Of a stretch of DNA of 64,000 nt, positions 36,713 to 45,976 are shown one piece after another. This DNA comes from JAGTVG01 sp964543195 (GTDB lineage Bacteria > Bacteroidota > Bacteroidia > Cytophagales > Cyclobacteriaceae). The notes beneath the pieces are model-generated. The model was given only the letters and a program-made list of their open reading frames with translations. It was not told where the DNA came from and ran no database searches. The stretch is from assembly GCA_964543195.1 (NCBI GenBank), contig CAZIXF010000014.1, positions 33,567-97,566 on the forward strand, in the 5' to 3' direction. A program made the position numbers and the translations under genes. Each line of letters begins with the position of its first letter. The stretch's first letter is position 1.

Positions 36713-37074
36713 TAATTATTACAACCGGCAAATGACTCAAAAGAGGTAAAATAAATACTGAAATCAGCCTGGCCTTTTGATTCGACAAAGTAAACCGAAA
36801 AGTCGGCAAAAGCTTGTTTATCGGTAAAATACCATATGCCCGGCCGGTCGGCGAAAAGAGAGTTGTCCGTTTCGAATACAAGCAGACCGGCAAAAGCCTC
36901 TGAGCTTTCTTCGTAAATAAGAAAATCAGCCTGACTGGGATATTCTGCAATATATACGGAACCCCGGAGGTCACAGTAGTCCACCTGTATTGCTTCCGTC
37001 GCCACCTGCCTTGTGGTGGGATCCAGGATGCAGAATAATAGGATACCCCAAATGATTTTCATTTTATTGATCAA
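36712..37074 (-). CDS. DUF6150-like exported protein with internal repeats
   Basis: A 120-residue protein with a hydrophobic signal (about 5-20) followed by repeats of the pattern (Q/F)AD-F-x-(I/V)-Y, at about 46 (SQADFLIYEE), 90 (AFADFSVYFV) and 102 (GQADFSIYFT). These small beta-repeat proteins match DUF6150 by pattern; function unknown. An alternative start at the fifth residue (37062) is equally possible. It overlaps prmA by one base. Confidence 0.68.
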   Translation of the reverse strand: MINKMKIIWGILLFCILDPTTRQVATEAIQVDYCDLRGSVYIAEYPSQADFLIYEESSEAFAGLLVFETDNSLFADRPGIWYFTDKQAFADFSVYFVESKGQADFSIYFTSFESFAGCNN

Positions 37075-37300
37075 AGGATTGTATAAAAAACATGAATTTA
37101 ATTATTCCGGAGGCTTGTCAGGTTATTTCCAATCTTGTTGATCACCTGTTAAAAACCATTGGACTGTTTTTGATATACTTTCCAGGCCCGGTTTGGTTTT
37201 CGGATAAATCTCCGGTAAAATCCGTATTCTACAGAACATGGATCTGATTCACTGAAAGTCAAATCCCGTTCATTTTTCACACAATCCCTTTTTATCCTGT

Positions 37301-38062
37301 TTAAAATGACTTGATAATATCTATAAAATCTCTCGATTTCAAAGAAGCACCGCCAATCAGTCCGCCATCCACATCTTCTCCCGCAAATAATTCCTTCGCA
37401 TTGCTTGGCTTGCAGCTTCCACCGTATAATATAGAAATATTCTCAGCAAATTCCTTACCATATTTCTGAGCAATGTGCTTTCTGATGGCTGCATGCATTT
37501 CCTGCGCCTGATCGGTCGTGGCGGTTTCACCTGTGCCAATAGCCCAGATCGGTTCATAGGCAATTACTATATTCCTGAATTGTTCCCCGGTCAGGTGAAA
37601 GAGACTCTGGCTGATCTGATCGGTGACAAATTGCCGGTAGGTGCCGTTTTTTCTAATATCCAGCGACTCGCCGCAACAGAATATGGGTGTCAGGCCTTCA
37701 CTGAGGGTAATATCCACTTTTTTTGCCAGTAATTCATCCGTTTCGTTGAAATATTCCCTTCGTTCACTATGGCCTATGATCACAAAGTCGCATCCGGTTG
37801 ATTTCAACATGCCGACCGAGATCTCACCGGTATAGGCTCCCGATTCATTTTCATTACAGTTCTGGGCCCCGAGGAATACCTTATCGGCCGACTTAACCAG
37901 CTCATAAACCCGGTTAAGATGGATAAACGGCGGATTCAATATAACGGTCACATCATTCGACACTTCATCCCTGACCATATTCACGATCTCGGAGGTCAGG
38001 GCTACCCCTTCATCAAGGGTTTTATTCATTTTCCAGTTTCCGGCTACTATTTTTTTTCTCAT
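37301..38062 (-). CDS. tpiA: triosephosphate isomerase
   Basis: The 253-residue glycolytic enzyme has the catalytic Lys in GNWKMNK (8-14), the His of IIGHSERR (about 96-103), and YEPIWAIGTG (about 169-178) with the catalytic Glu; GGSCKPSNAKE closes the phosphate loop. Its length is normal for the phylum. A -7 element lies 37 bases before the start. Confidence 0.98.
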   Translation of the reverse strand: MRKKIVAGNWKMNKTLDEGVALTSEIVNMVRDEVSNDVTVILNPPFIHLNRVYELVKSADKVFLGAQNCNENESGAYTGEISVGMLKSTGCDFVIIGHSERREYFNETDELLAKKVDITLSEGLTPIFCCGESLDIRKNGTYRQFVTDQISQSLFHLTGEQFRNIVIAYEPIWAIGTGETATTDQAQEMHAAIRKHIAQKYGKEFAENISILYGGSCKPSNAKELFAGEDVDGGLIGGASLKSRDFIDIIKSF

Positions 38063-38098
38063 AATTTCAAAAATTTTTTGTGTAGGAAAAATTCATCT

Positions 38099-38106
38099 CA
38101 AAGATA
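38099..38106 (-). promoter_or_regulatory. -7 element for tpiA
   Basis: TATCTTTG on the minus strand, an exact TAnnTTTG match 37 bases before the tpiA start codon. The -33 region has no clear TTTG. Confidence 0.5.
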
Positions 38107-38156
38107 CATTTTTTAAGCCGGGAAAGCGGCCATCAGCCGGAGAAATACTGTTTCAC

Positions 38157-39281
38157 TCAGAATGCTTCCTTTATGGAAAGGTAGATGGCATACTGATCAC
38201 CGGGGCCTTTGCCTATATCGAGCCGGAGGTTGAGCTTTTCGTCCCTGAGCGGGCGGAACCTTCCTCCAATGCCATAAACGAATTTCATTTCACGAAGACC
38301 GGACTCCGAAAAGCTCGGGGCTACATTGCCGATCCCTCCGAACACAACACCTCCCAGCTTCCAGAATAATTCCCTTCTCCCTTCCACCTGCATATAATAC
38401 GCATGTTTGTCGCGATAGCGGTTTTCGTGTTCAATACCCCTAAGCCGTACATCGCCTCCCAGCCTGGGGAGCCGGTAAAAGGGGACTCGTTCTCCCGATA
38501 CCTGATTATAATAAAATTGAAAAGCCAGTATGTTTTTTTCTGATACAACTGTGTTATACGTCCTGAAGTCCAGCGACAGGTTATTGAAAACAAAATCATT
38601 GCCGAAAGTACCCGGGAACAACAGGTTTTTGAACTCCAGGTATATGCCCTTCTGCGGATAATAAATATCATTCCTTGAATCCAGTCTGAACAAAGGGCCG
38701 AATCCGAGAATATGACCGCCTTCAGTTCCAATAATACCGTTTCGAAGGAGTGTACTGTTCTGTTCAAAACCCGAAAGTTGATTGATCTGCCAGTCGTACC
38801 TCAATCCCAGGAAGATCCGGGATGTAGCGGACCATGAAATGTCTCCGCTGAAACGAAAAAACTTATCGGTATAAAGCTCACGGTCGGCATCCGAATCACG
38901 GCCTATGCCATAATAATAATCCGGATAATTAAAAAACCGCATCGTATGGTTGAGGTTGATAACCGGGGTGATATATAATTCCGATTTAATGGCGGAAAGG
39001 ATCTGGTTTCTGAGGGTATAAAGGAAATAGGGTGAGATGGAAGATGGCCTGTGAAAAGGAGCTTCCGGATCCTTTTCCGGTAACCGGAAAATCAATATGC
39101 CCACGCCACCGAAAGACAGAGAGGTTTCCGGTGCATAACCTACAGCCGGATAAGCGGCAAATTTTATTTTTGATGAAGGCATTCCATCAATTGAATCGTT
39201 TTGATTTTTCTGTCCGGAGGAAAAATTGTATCCCAGCATAAAAAACACCAGGATCAAGTAAAATCTTTTGAAGAAGGACAT
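38157..39281 (-). CDS. Omp85/BamA-TamA-type beta-barrel without POTRA domains
   Basis: The 374-residue protein has a signal peptide (cleavage near NFSSGQKN, about 23) and goes directly into a bacterial surface-antigen barrel: SYYPQKG-like DSRNDIYYPQKGIYLEFKNL (about 202-221), the lid-lock motif region LPRLGGDVRLRGIEHENRYR (about 269-288, with conserved RG) and strands to a C-terminal Phe. No POTRA domain fits in the short N-terminus, so it is of the short, POTRA-less type whose cargo is unknown. It starts 12 bp after the stop of the HupE-like gene. Confidence 0.85.
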   Translation of the reverse strand: MSFFKRFYLILVFFMLGYNFSSGQKNQNDSIDGMPSSKIKFAAYPAVGYAPETSLSFGGVGILIFRLPEKDPEAPFHRPSSISPYFLYTLRNQILSAIKSELYITPVINLNHTMRFFNYPDYYYGIGRDSDADRELYTDKFFRFSGDISWSATSRIFLGLRYDWQINQLSGFEQNSTLLRNGIIGTEGGHILGFGPLFRLDSRNDIYYPQKGIYLEFKNLLFPGTFGNDFVFNNLSLDFRTYNTVVSEKNILAFQFYYNQVSGERVPFYRLPRLGGDVRLRGIEHENRYRDKHAYYMQVEGRRELFWKLGGVVFGGIGNVAPSFSESGLREMKFVYGIGGRFRPLRDEKLNLRLDIGKGPGDQYAIYLSIKEAF

Positions 39282-39293
39282 GTAAGCAAATCT

Positions 39294-39881
39294 TTAATCC
39301 AGCCAGTATCTTGATTCAAACATCAATGTCAACGCTACACCTGCAATCGCCGCAGAGAGCACCATATACCAGTCCCGTCGACTCACCCCCAGGTTATTGA
39401 CGAAGATCCAGGAGATGATAAGATATAAGAACATGATCAGAACAAAGGCGAGCATAACGCCTGTATTGAACCCCAGGAGTGGGATAGTAATGGCCCTGTA
39501 GATCCCGGCAATATTCTTCAGGTATCCGGCTAATCCAAAGCCATGGATTATGCCAAAAACGGTGGCCATGATATGCCGGGAAGGGGATCTCGAAGCTACG
39601 GAGGCCTGTTTTTTGAAAATATTGGAAAAAGCCGCAATAAAAATGGTTAAGGGGATCAGATACCGGATTACCTCCAGATTTGGATTGATAATCCGGAACC
39701 CGGAAAATGAAAGGGAAAGTGTTATCCCGGCCATATAAAATAACAGCAATACAAAGGCCCTTTTCCAGTCCCGCAGAAGATAGATGGCCATGAGTGCCAC
39801 AACAAAAAGCATCTGCTCCACACTGTAAAGATCCATGATATAGCGATATCCAAGTTTCAGATATAAAATGAATGTTGACAT
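39294..39881 (-). CDS. HupE/UreJ-like membrane protein, degenerate metal motif
   Basis: The 195-residue protein has six predicted membrane segments and the family's overall layout: FILYLKLGYRYIMDLYSVEQ at the N-terminus and IHGFGLAGYLKNI (about 112-124) in the middle. HupE/UreJ proteins are thought to transport nickel, and members in this phylum usually have H-x4-DH at the N-terminal site; here the positions read Tyr, Glu and Gln (YRYIMDLYSVEQM), so the metal ligands look lost. No urease or hydrogenase genes are nearby. Function is therefore uncertain. Confidence 0.78.
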   Translation of the reverse strand: MSTFILYLKLGYRYIMDLYSVEQMLFVVALMAIYLLRDWKRAFVLLLFYMAGITLSLSFSGFRIINPNLEVIRYLIPLTIFIAAFSNIFKKQASVASRSPSRHIMATVFGIIHGFGLAGYLKNIAGIYRAITIPLLGFNTGVMLAFVLIMFLYLIISWIFVNNLGVSRRDWYMVLSAAIAGVALTLMFESRYWLD

Positions 39882-39971
39882 AAAAGTGTAGTCAGATGGT
39901 CAGGCAAAGTTAATCTAACAGGGTGAATTATCCTCTTTTAAATGATGGAATGAATTTTAATGTAATACACG

Positions 39972-40535
39972 TTATTTCTTATTTTCAGTAAAAGGGGCTT
40001 CATGAAATATATCCCAGTTTTTACCATTATGTTTGAGCAGTACGATCTTATCGACCACAAAATCTGCCGAAAATGATTTGTCCCTGAATTCTTCCCAGGC
40101 TTTATGAAAATTATCTTTGGAGAGATCCCTCGTTGCAAGGGTTATGTGCGGACTGAATCGTCCTGCCCTGATCACCTTATCGGTCAGGGTCAACCATTTT
40201 TCTGTGGCCAGGACAAATCTTGAATAGAGATCTTCGAGGATTCGATTCCTGGAAATGTTGATATAAAGAACTCTGGGAGGAAAAGCACCATAATCTTTCA
40301 GTGTGACCGTAAATGCTTTCTCCTTTTCACTGAACCTTTCGATCTCCCGGATAATTATGTCTTGATCTGTTTCAGGCCACCGGAAGGGGGGTATCAATGT
40401 GATGTGGGGGGGCGATTTCAGCGCATGTGCCGCTTTATAATTTTCCTTCATATATTCTTTTAACCCGGATATGATATTCCTTACATCTTCCGGAGGAAGA
40501 ATGGCAATGAAGTACAACGTTTTTGAAGGTTTCAT
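39972..40535 (-). CDS. thpR: RNA 2',3'-cyclic phosphodiesterase (2'-5' RNA ligase family)
   Basis: The 187-residue protein has the two HxT motifs of the 2H phosphoesterases: PPHITLIPPF (about 43-52) and PHITLATRD (about 129-137). I use the start MKPSKTLYFI at 40535; 45 codons upstream are open but not conserved. The family hydrolyses cyclic phosphates and ligates tRNA halves in vitro; its role in cells is not settled. Confidence 0.9.
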   Translation of the reverse strand: MKPSKTLYFIAILPPEDVRNIISGLKEYMKENYKAAHALKSPPHITLIPPFRWPETDQDIIIREIERFSEKEKAFTVTLKDYGAFPPRVLYINISRNRILEDLYSRFVLATEKWLTLTDKVIRAGRFSPHITLATRDLSKDNFHKAWEEFRDKSFSADFVVDKIVLLKHNGKNWDIFHEAPFTENKK

Positions 40536-40708
40536 AAAAGCATGAAAAAATGACGGGATGGTTGTAAAATGAACTTCCAGTGTAATCGAGAGTAACAGTG
40601 CCGGACCATTTTCAATATATTGGCACGTTATATTCTCGTTAAAACCCGGACGGTTTATTACCCGGATCAACCATTTTACGACAACCCGTCATTTTATTGA
40701 TACCCGAA

Positions 40709-43700
40709 TTATGCCTTTGCCTTTGCCGTGGCTACCGCTTTTTTCCTTTTCCTGTTAAGGTCCAGGACAAGCGGTGTGGCCACAAACACCGATGAATAGG
40801 TACCCACCAGTATACCGATAAGCAGGGCGAATGAAAAACCCCTTAACACTTCTCCTCCGAAAATAAACAGGATCAGCACCACGACCATTGTGGTGAAGGA
40901 GGTGATCAAGGTCCGGCTTATGGTATTGTTAATGGCCTCGTTAAAGGATTTGAACAGCTGAGAGCCCGGTTTCAACTGCATGGTTTCCCGGATGCGGTCA
41001 AATACCACCACCGTATCGTTAATGGAATAACCAATGATGGTAAGCATGGCCGCGATAAATACCTGATCCACTTCAAAGGTTTTGCCGAACAGCCGGACGA
41101 AAGCATAGGCTGCCAGCACAAAGAGGGTATCATGGAAAAGGGCTGCCACAGCTCCCAATCCAAACTGCCATTTTCTGAACCGGATCACAATGTAAATGAA
41201 TATCACGATCAGGGAAAAGATCACTGATTCCATGGAAGCATTTTTGATGTCATCGGCAATGGTAGCTCCCACCTTGGATGACCCGGTTATCGCAAACGAG
41301 TCATCATCCAGTTGAGTGGCATCCTTAATATAATTCAACCCGGTTTCCTCTGAAATGCCGATCACCAACGCATTTTCAACGATAGAGTCGGCCCTTACGG
41401 ATTCATCGTCGATAAGATAACTCGTGGTTACCTTAACTACATTATTGGATCCGTAGGTTTTAACTTCCGTACCTGCATTTTCGAATTCGGTCTGCAGCGA
41501 GGTTCTTAACTGGGTGGGAGTAACCGGATTGTTGAATTCAACGATATATGAGCGGCCACCTGTAAAATCCACCCCCAGGTTTAATCCACCCTCGAGAATG
41601 AGCAGGATCATCCCGGCAGAAATGAAAACACCGGAAAAGATATAGGCCATTCTTCTTCTTGACATGAAATCTATCTTCAGGTTGGCCAGCAGGTTTTTAG
41701 ACCAGAACATATCGAAAGAGATCTTGCTTTTATCTCCTTTTTTCGTCATCCAGGTTGCGATCACACGGGTAATGAACACGGCTGAAAAGAAGGAAGAAGC
41801 AATACCGATCATAAGCGTGGTGGCGAAGCCTTTTACAGGGCCCTGTCCGAGCGTATACATGATCACACCAATGAGGAAGGTAGTCACATTGGCATCGATA
41901 ATAGAGCTGTATGCCTTGCTGTATCCCAGTGAAATGGCATTCAGAATGCCCGATCCATTCCTGAGTTCTTCCCTGATCCGCTCAAAAATAAGTACGTTGG
42001 CATCGATGGACATACCGATAGTAAGTACGATACCGGCAATACCGGGCAGGGTAAGGGCAGCATTGAGCTGGGCAAGGATACCAAGAATGAAGAATATATT
42101 GAAGACCAAAGCGATGTTGGCTATAAATCCGCCTTTCGAATAATAGGCGATCATAAACAGCACGACAATGCCCAGTCCGGCTACAATGGAGATTATTCCC
42201 TGGTTCTGGGCTTCCTTGCCCAGTGTGGGTCCGATCACGGCTTCCTCCACGATACGGGTTGGCGCAGGCAGTTTTCCTGCCTTCAGAATATTGGCCAGGT
42301 CCTTGGATTCTTCAATGGTGAAATTCCCGGTGATCTGTGAACTCCCATTGGGAATTTCGCTGATCACGTTCGGTGCCGAATAAACATAACCGTCAAGGAC
42401 AATGGCAATCCTCCTGTTGATGTTTTCGGCCGTCAGCCGTCTCCAATCTTTGGCTCCCGTGGCATTCATCTGCATGGATACGCTGGGGTTTCCATTCTGG
42501 TCAAAATCCGATCTGGCATCGGTGATCACCTCACCCGTAAGCGGCGCCTGTCCTCCCCTTCTCACTTTCACGGCAAACAGTTCGAGCACTTCGGCCCCTC
42601 CTTCTCCCTCCATGGGCTTGTTTTTCCAAAAAAACTTCATATTGCTTGGGATAAGGGACTTGATATCCGGCCGCTGAAGTATCCTGTTTATGCGGGAGGT
42701 ATCTTTCACATCATAAAAAAGCCCGTAATAAGGGGGCTTTCGAAGGCTGAATAAAGGGGAAGCAAAAGCATCCTCCAGGGAATCCGCAGCGGTAGTGTCT
42801 CCGGCAATCTGTGCAGCCAGGTCTTCAGCCGATGTGTCTGTGTCCTCCTCTGCCTCATCCAGTAAGAGATCGGCAAGATCTTCGGTGCTCTCCCGGGCTG
42901 TATCGGTTTGGCCGGAAACATCCTCTGCACCCAGATCGGGGGTATTCAATTTTCTTTCCTCGACGATCTTGGTGTTGATGGCCTGGAGGGTGTTCGAAAT
43001 ATCCTGCAATTCAAATACCTCCCAGAACTCCAGCTTCGCCACGCCCTGGAGTAATTTTCTTACCCTTTCCCTGTTGTCGACACCGGGCAACTCTACCTGG
43101 ATGCGGCCGGTACCCGGTAATTTCTGGATATTGGGCTGTGACGTGCCAAATCGGTCGACCCGGGTCCTGATTATTTCAAATGAACGGTCGATAGCGTCGC
43201 TTACCTCGCTTCGCAGTATGCTTAAGATCTCATCGTCGCTGGATTGCAGACTGATCCTTCCCCTGTTAGCAGCATTCGCAAAAATGGTACTGAGCCGGCC
43301 ATTTGGATTTACTTCCTGAAATGACTCATAGAACAGATTTACAAAGGAAGCCTGACTGTTTTTCTGTTTTTGCTGGGCCATCTCCAGGGCTTGCCGGAAA
43401 TCTTCGTTTTCACTGTTGCCGCTTAATCCCCTGATGATGTCTACCGGCGATACTTCCAGCGTGACATGCATACCGCCCTGTAAATCCAGTCCCAGGCTGA
43501 GCTCGGTTTCTTTTACCTCTTTATAGGTGTATTGTATACCGAAAAGATTGTATACCGGTTCATTCCATACCGAGTCGAGATAAGCCTGCCTTTTGTAATA
43601 ATCGAGACTGCCATTTTCATCCGTAGCATATTCAATGGCATCCTGCTGTATACCTCTTGAAACAAAAGTAAATGAAAGATAATACAGACAAAGCAGGGTA

Positions 43701-43741
43701 ATAATTACCGTGAGGGTGATTATAAATCCTTTATTTTTCAT
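40709..43741 (-). CDS. secDF: protein translocase SecD-SecF fusion
   Basis: The 1010-residue protein joins SecD (about 1-650) and SecF (about 690-1000). It has the SecD segments LGLDLQGGMHVTLEV (about 84-98), VDRFGTSQPNIQKLPGTGRI (about 196-215) and the membrane motif GMSIDANVLIFERIREEL (about 582-599), then SecF NLGVDFTGGRSYIVEF (about 723-738) and GYSINDTVVVFDRIRE (about 905-920). An acidic insert (about 262-320, DLADLLLDEAEEDTDTSAED) interrupts the first periplasmic domain. It uses the proton-motive force to pull proteins across the membrane. Confidence 0.97.
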   Translation of the reverse strand: MKNKGFIITLTVIITLLCLYYLSFTFVSRGIQQDAIEYATDENGSLDYYKRQAYLDSVWNEPVYNLFGIQYTYKEVKETELSLGLDLQGGMHVTLEVSPVDIIRGLSGNSENEDFRQALEMAQQKQKNSQASFVNLFYESFQEVNPNGRLSTIFANAANRGRISLQSSDDEILSILRSEVSDAIDRSFEIIRTRVDRFGTSQPNIQKLPGTGRIQVELPGVDNRERVRKLLQGVAKLEFWEVFELQDISNTLQAINTKIVEERKLNTPDLGAEDVSGQTDTARESTEDLADLLLDEAEEDTDTSAEDLAAQIAGDTTAADSLEDAFASPLFSLRKPPYYGLFYDVKDTSRINRILQRPDIKSLIPSNMKFFWKNKPMEGEGGAEVLELFAVKVRRGGQAPLTGEVITDARSDFDQNGNPSVSMQMNATGAKDWRRLTAENINRRIAIVLDGYVYSAPNVISEIPNGSSQITGNFTIEESKDLANILKAGKLPAPTRIVEEAVIGPTLGKEAQNQGIISIVAGLGIVVLFMIAYYSKGGFIANIALVFNIFFILGILAQLNAALTLPGIAGIVLTIGMSIDANVLIFERIREELRNGSGILNAISLGYSKAYSSIIDANVTTFLIGVIMYTLGQGPVKGFATTLMIGIASSFFSAVFITRVIATWMTKKGDKSKISFDMFWSKNLLANLKIDFMSRRRMAYIFSGVFISAGMILLILEGGLNLGVDFTGGRSYIVEFNNPVTPTQLRTSLQTEFENAGTEVKTYGSNNVVKVTTSYLIDDESVRADSIVENALVIGISEETGLNYIKDATQLDDDSFAITGSSKVGATIADDIKNASMESVIFSLIVIFIYIVIRFRKWQFGLGAVAALFHDTLFVLAAYAFVRLFGKTFEVDQVFIAAMLTIIGYSINDTVVVFDRIRETMQLKPGSQLFKSFNEAINNTISRTLITSFTTMVVVLILFIFGGEVLRGFSFALLIGILVGTYSSVFVATPLVLDLNRKRKKAVATAKAKA

Positions 43742-43823
43742 TTTAATACGTGTTTAATTTCAGCATGAGTTAATCGTTGTTTTGAATAAAAAGTTGAACT
43801 GGTGAGAGTTGGCTTTGGCCGGA

Positions 43824-44189
43824 CTATGGTGCGTTGGGGGAAATGATATGCCGGAACAGTGTCTTGAAAAATTCGGATTCGGGCAGTATGAAAAAAATGG
43901 ATGACCAGGTTCTTTTGAAATTGATCTCCGCCACCCAAACCTGGATTCTGGGAATCTGATCGATGTGTAACTGAAAACTTGAAAGGGTTGCCTGGTAATC
44001 GGGAAGAAACAGTTGTTTTTCCGTACCGGTTTGCTGATCCTGTTCGGCGGGGGCATTTTCCCTTTCGGTATACTTTTTTTCAATACTGTCCTGTATGCTG
44101 TATTCAAAAGTGGATACAGAAAGGGTAAGGCCGATAATGATCAGCGCGATGGTCCTCAAATATCCCGATATGGCCGATACCTTTTTCAT
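43824..44189 (-). CDS. small membrane-anchored protein upstream of secDF
   Basis: A 121-residue protein starting MKKVSAISGYLR. It has one transmembrane segment (about 12-28) and an exported part with LFLPDYQATLSSFQLH (about 61-76). It is the most plausible of several overlapping frames here because a matching promoter precedes it and because of the N-terminal anchor. It is 82 bp upstream of secDF on the same strand. No family or function recognised. Confidence 0.6.
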   Translation of the reverse strand: MKKVSAISGYLRTIALIIIGLTLSVSTFEYSIQDSIEKKYTERENAPAEQDQQTGTEKQLFLPDYQATLSSFQLHIDQIPRIQVWVAEINFKRTWSSIFFILPESEFFKTLFRHIISPNAP

Positions 44190-44206
44190 TTTCTTATAAT
44201 GGTTGG

Positions 44207-44237
44207 CAAAAATAACGATAAATATTTAAATATCAAT
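44207..44237 (-). promoter_or_regulatory. promoter of the small membrane protein (and secDF)
   Basis: On the minus strand, ATTG (44234-44237) and TATTTTTG (44207-44214) are 19 bases apart; the -7 element is exact and the -33 element keeps TTG. It ends 17 bases before the start codon. Confidence 0.6.
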
Positions 44238-44271
44238 GTGTTTTAACGGAGGTATTTTGCCCGGTGCACGA

Positions 44272-44901
44272 TCACTCCTGCCTTAATATGTTCCTTATAT
44301 GTGACCGGATCATCTGTAGGGACCGGTCGAAACCCGAGTTGTTGTTGATCACTACATCACAGGTTTCCTTGCAGGGCAGAATATATTTCCTGTAAGCCGG
44401 CATTACATGATTCTGATACCGGTAAAGTACATCATCAAGGTCGTATCCCCTTTCTTCCTCATCCCGTATTATCCTTCTGGTGAGCATGATATGCTCCATG
44501 GCATGAACAAAGATGCTGAAATCAATCAGATCGCGGATTTTCTCCTGGTGGAAAACAAATAATCCTTCCAGGATCAGGATTGGTGATGGAACAAATCTGA
44601 TGCTCCGGGCAGGCAGGTCAGGATTATTATAGGTGTATTCCTTAACCGATACCCTCTTTCCGCTGATCAATGTATTTACGTCCTTTTCGAACCGGTCCAG
44701 AAACATGGATTCCGGCAGATCAAAGTTCTGATAACCCCTGGGGTCCCTCGGTTGGTTTTCCCTGTTTTTATAATAATTATCCTGTGAAACGAGGCATACC
44801 TCTTCCGGTTTGAATTCAGCTACAAGCTTATGTACAAAGAGGGTCTTTCCTGAGCCGCTGCCACCCGTTATTCCTATGATATAGGGTTTTTCATTGATCA
44901 T
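44272..44901 (-). CDS. udk: uridine kinase
   Basis: The 209-residue P-loop kinase phosphorylates uridine and cytidine. It has GITGGSGSGKTLF (10-22), SQDNYYK (about 39-45), DLPESMFLDRF (about 60-70) and RRIIRDEEERGYD (about 141-153). The N-terminus MINEKPYIIG overlaps the rdgB end by 11 bases; they form the tail of the nrnA operon. Confidence 0.95.
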   Translation of the reverse strand: MINEKPYIIGITGGSGSGKTLFVHKLVAEFKPEEVCLVSQDNYYKNRENQPRDPRGYQNFDLPESMFLDRFEKDVNTLISGKRVSVKEYTYNNPDLPARSIRFVPSPILILEGLFVFHQEKIRDLIDFSIFVHAMEHIMLTRRIIRDEEERGYDLDDVLYRYQNHVMPAYRKYILPCKETCDVVINNNSGFDRSLQMIRSHIRNILRQE

Positions 44902-45481
44902 TGATTCTTTGTTGAAGATAACGGACTAGTTTTCTGAAGGCGATACCCCGGTGGCTGATCCTGTTTTTATCTTCCAGTGGCATCTCTGCAAAAGTCTGAT
45001 CGTATCCATCCGGTATAAAAACCGGATCATACCCAAACCCTTTATCGCCCCTTTTTTCAGAGATGATCCGGCCTTGTACCAAGCCCTTAAACTGAATGGG
45101 GTGATTGTCCAGGAACAGTGTGATCACGGTTCTGAATTGGGCCGTCCTGTTCTCTGATCCTTCCAGATTATTTAACAGCAACCGGATATTGTCTTCCGCA
45201 TTTTTCTGAGGTCCGGCATACCGTGCAGACCTTACTCCCGGCTTGTCATTCAAGGCTTCCACTTCCAGCCCAGTATCATCAGCAAAACATTTCCAGCGGT
45301 ACCTGTTAAAAACGTATTGGGCCTTTTCGAGCGAATTTCCTTCCAGGGAGGACTGGTTTTCAGGCAGGTCCTCATCACATCCGATATCTGCGAGAGAAAG
45401 TATTCTGAACTGTTGCCCCAGCATCCGGGCGATTTCAGTTATTTTATGGGTGTTGTTTGTGGCAAAACATAATTCGATCAT
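44891..45481 (-). CDS. rdgB: dITP/XTP pyrophosphatase (non-canonical purine NTPase)
   Basis: The 196-residue HAM1-family enzyme removes deaminated purine nucleotides. It has FATNNTHKITEI (5-16), FADDTGLEVEAL (about 66-77), RSARYAG (about 84-90), GFGYDPVF (about 148-155) and ISHRGIAF (about 174-181). It lies between the FKBP gene (11-bp gap) and udk (overlap). Confidence 0.96.
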   Translation of the reverse strand: MIELCFATNNTHKITEIARMLGQQFRILSLADIGCDEDLPENQSSLEGNSLEKAQYVFNRYRWKCFADDTGLEVEALNDKPGVRSARYAGPQKNAEDNIRLLLNNLEGSENRTAQFRTVITLFLDNHPIQFKGLVQGRIISEKRGDKGFGYDPVFIPDGYDQTFAEMPLEDKNRISHRGIAFRKLVRYLQQRINDQ

Positions 45482-45492
45482 AAAAAATGAAA

Positions 45493-45975
45493 TTACTGAA
45501 CGCTGATCAGTTCAATTTCAAAAATCAGGTTTTCATTTGGACCGATTATATCTCCGCTCCCTCTTCTTCCATAAGCCAGAACAGAAGGCACATACAGGGT
45601 AATTTTCCCTCTTTCGCCTATGTAAGAAAGTCCTTCATCCCATCCACGGATCACTCTTCCCTGACCGTGGATATAAGAAAGGGGCTCGCCCCGGTCGTAG
45701 GATGAGTCAAATTGGGTTCCATCAAGAAGTGTCCCGGTATAATGCACTTTTACCAGGCTCCCCGGTACCGGGCTGGAACCTAAACCCTCATCATGGATTA
45801 CGTATCTTAACCCGGAGGAGGATTTGGTTGCATCTATATTGTTTTCTTCCAGATATTGATCCAGTATGGCCAGGTCTTCCTGTAACTGGGTATAGGGATT
45901 GTAGAATTCAGTTCTCTCGCAGGAACTGACCATGCCCATAACCACCAGGATCAATATTAATCTCAACGCGTTCAT
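45493..45975 (-). CDS. FKBP-type peptidylprolyl isomerase, short lipoprotein
   Basis: The 160-residue protein has a lipoprotein signal (MGMVSSCERT, Cys about 19), a helical linker and one FKBP domain (about 55-158: VKVHYTGTLLDGTQFDSSYDR, VIRGWDEGLSYIGERGK, IGPNENLIFEIELI). It assists folding in the periplasm or at the outer membrane. It is closely similar in linker and FKBP domain to the next gene upstream, only 1 bp away, so the pair arose by duplication. Seven upstream codons are open but precede the signal peptide. Confidence 0.9.
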   Translation of the reverse strand: MNALRLILILVVMGMVSSCERTEFYNPYTQLQEDLAILDQYLEENNIDATKSSSGLRYVIHDEGLGSSPVPGSLVKVHYTGTLLDGTQFDSSYDRGEPLSYIHGQGRVIRGWDEGLSYIGERGKITLYVPSVLAYGRRGSGDIIGPNENLIFEIELISVQ

Positions 45976-45976
45976 A

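Noticed and set aside
43738..44107. Two other minus-strand frames overlapping the small membrane protein before secDF
   Set aside because: They lack an anchor or conserved pattern and lie in other frames of the selected gene.
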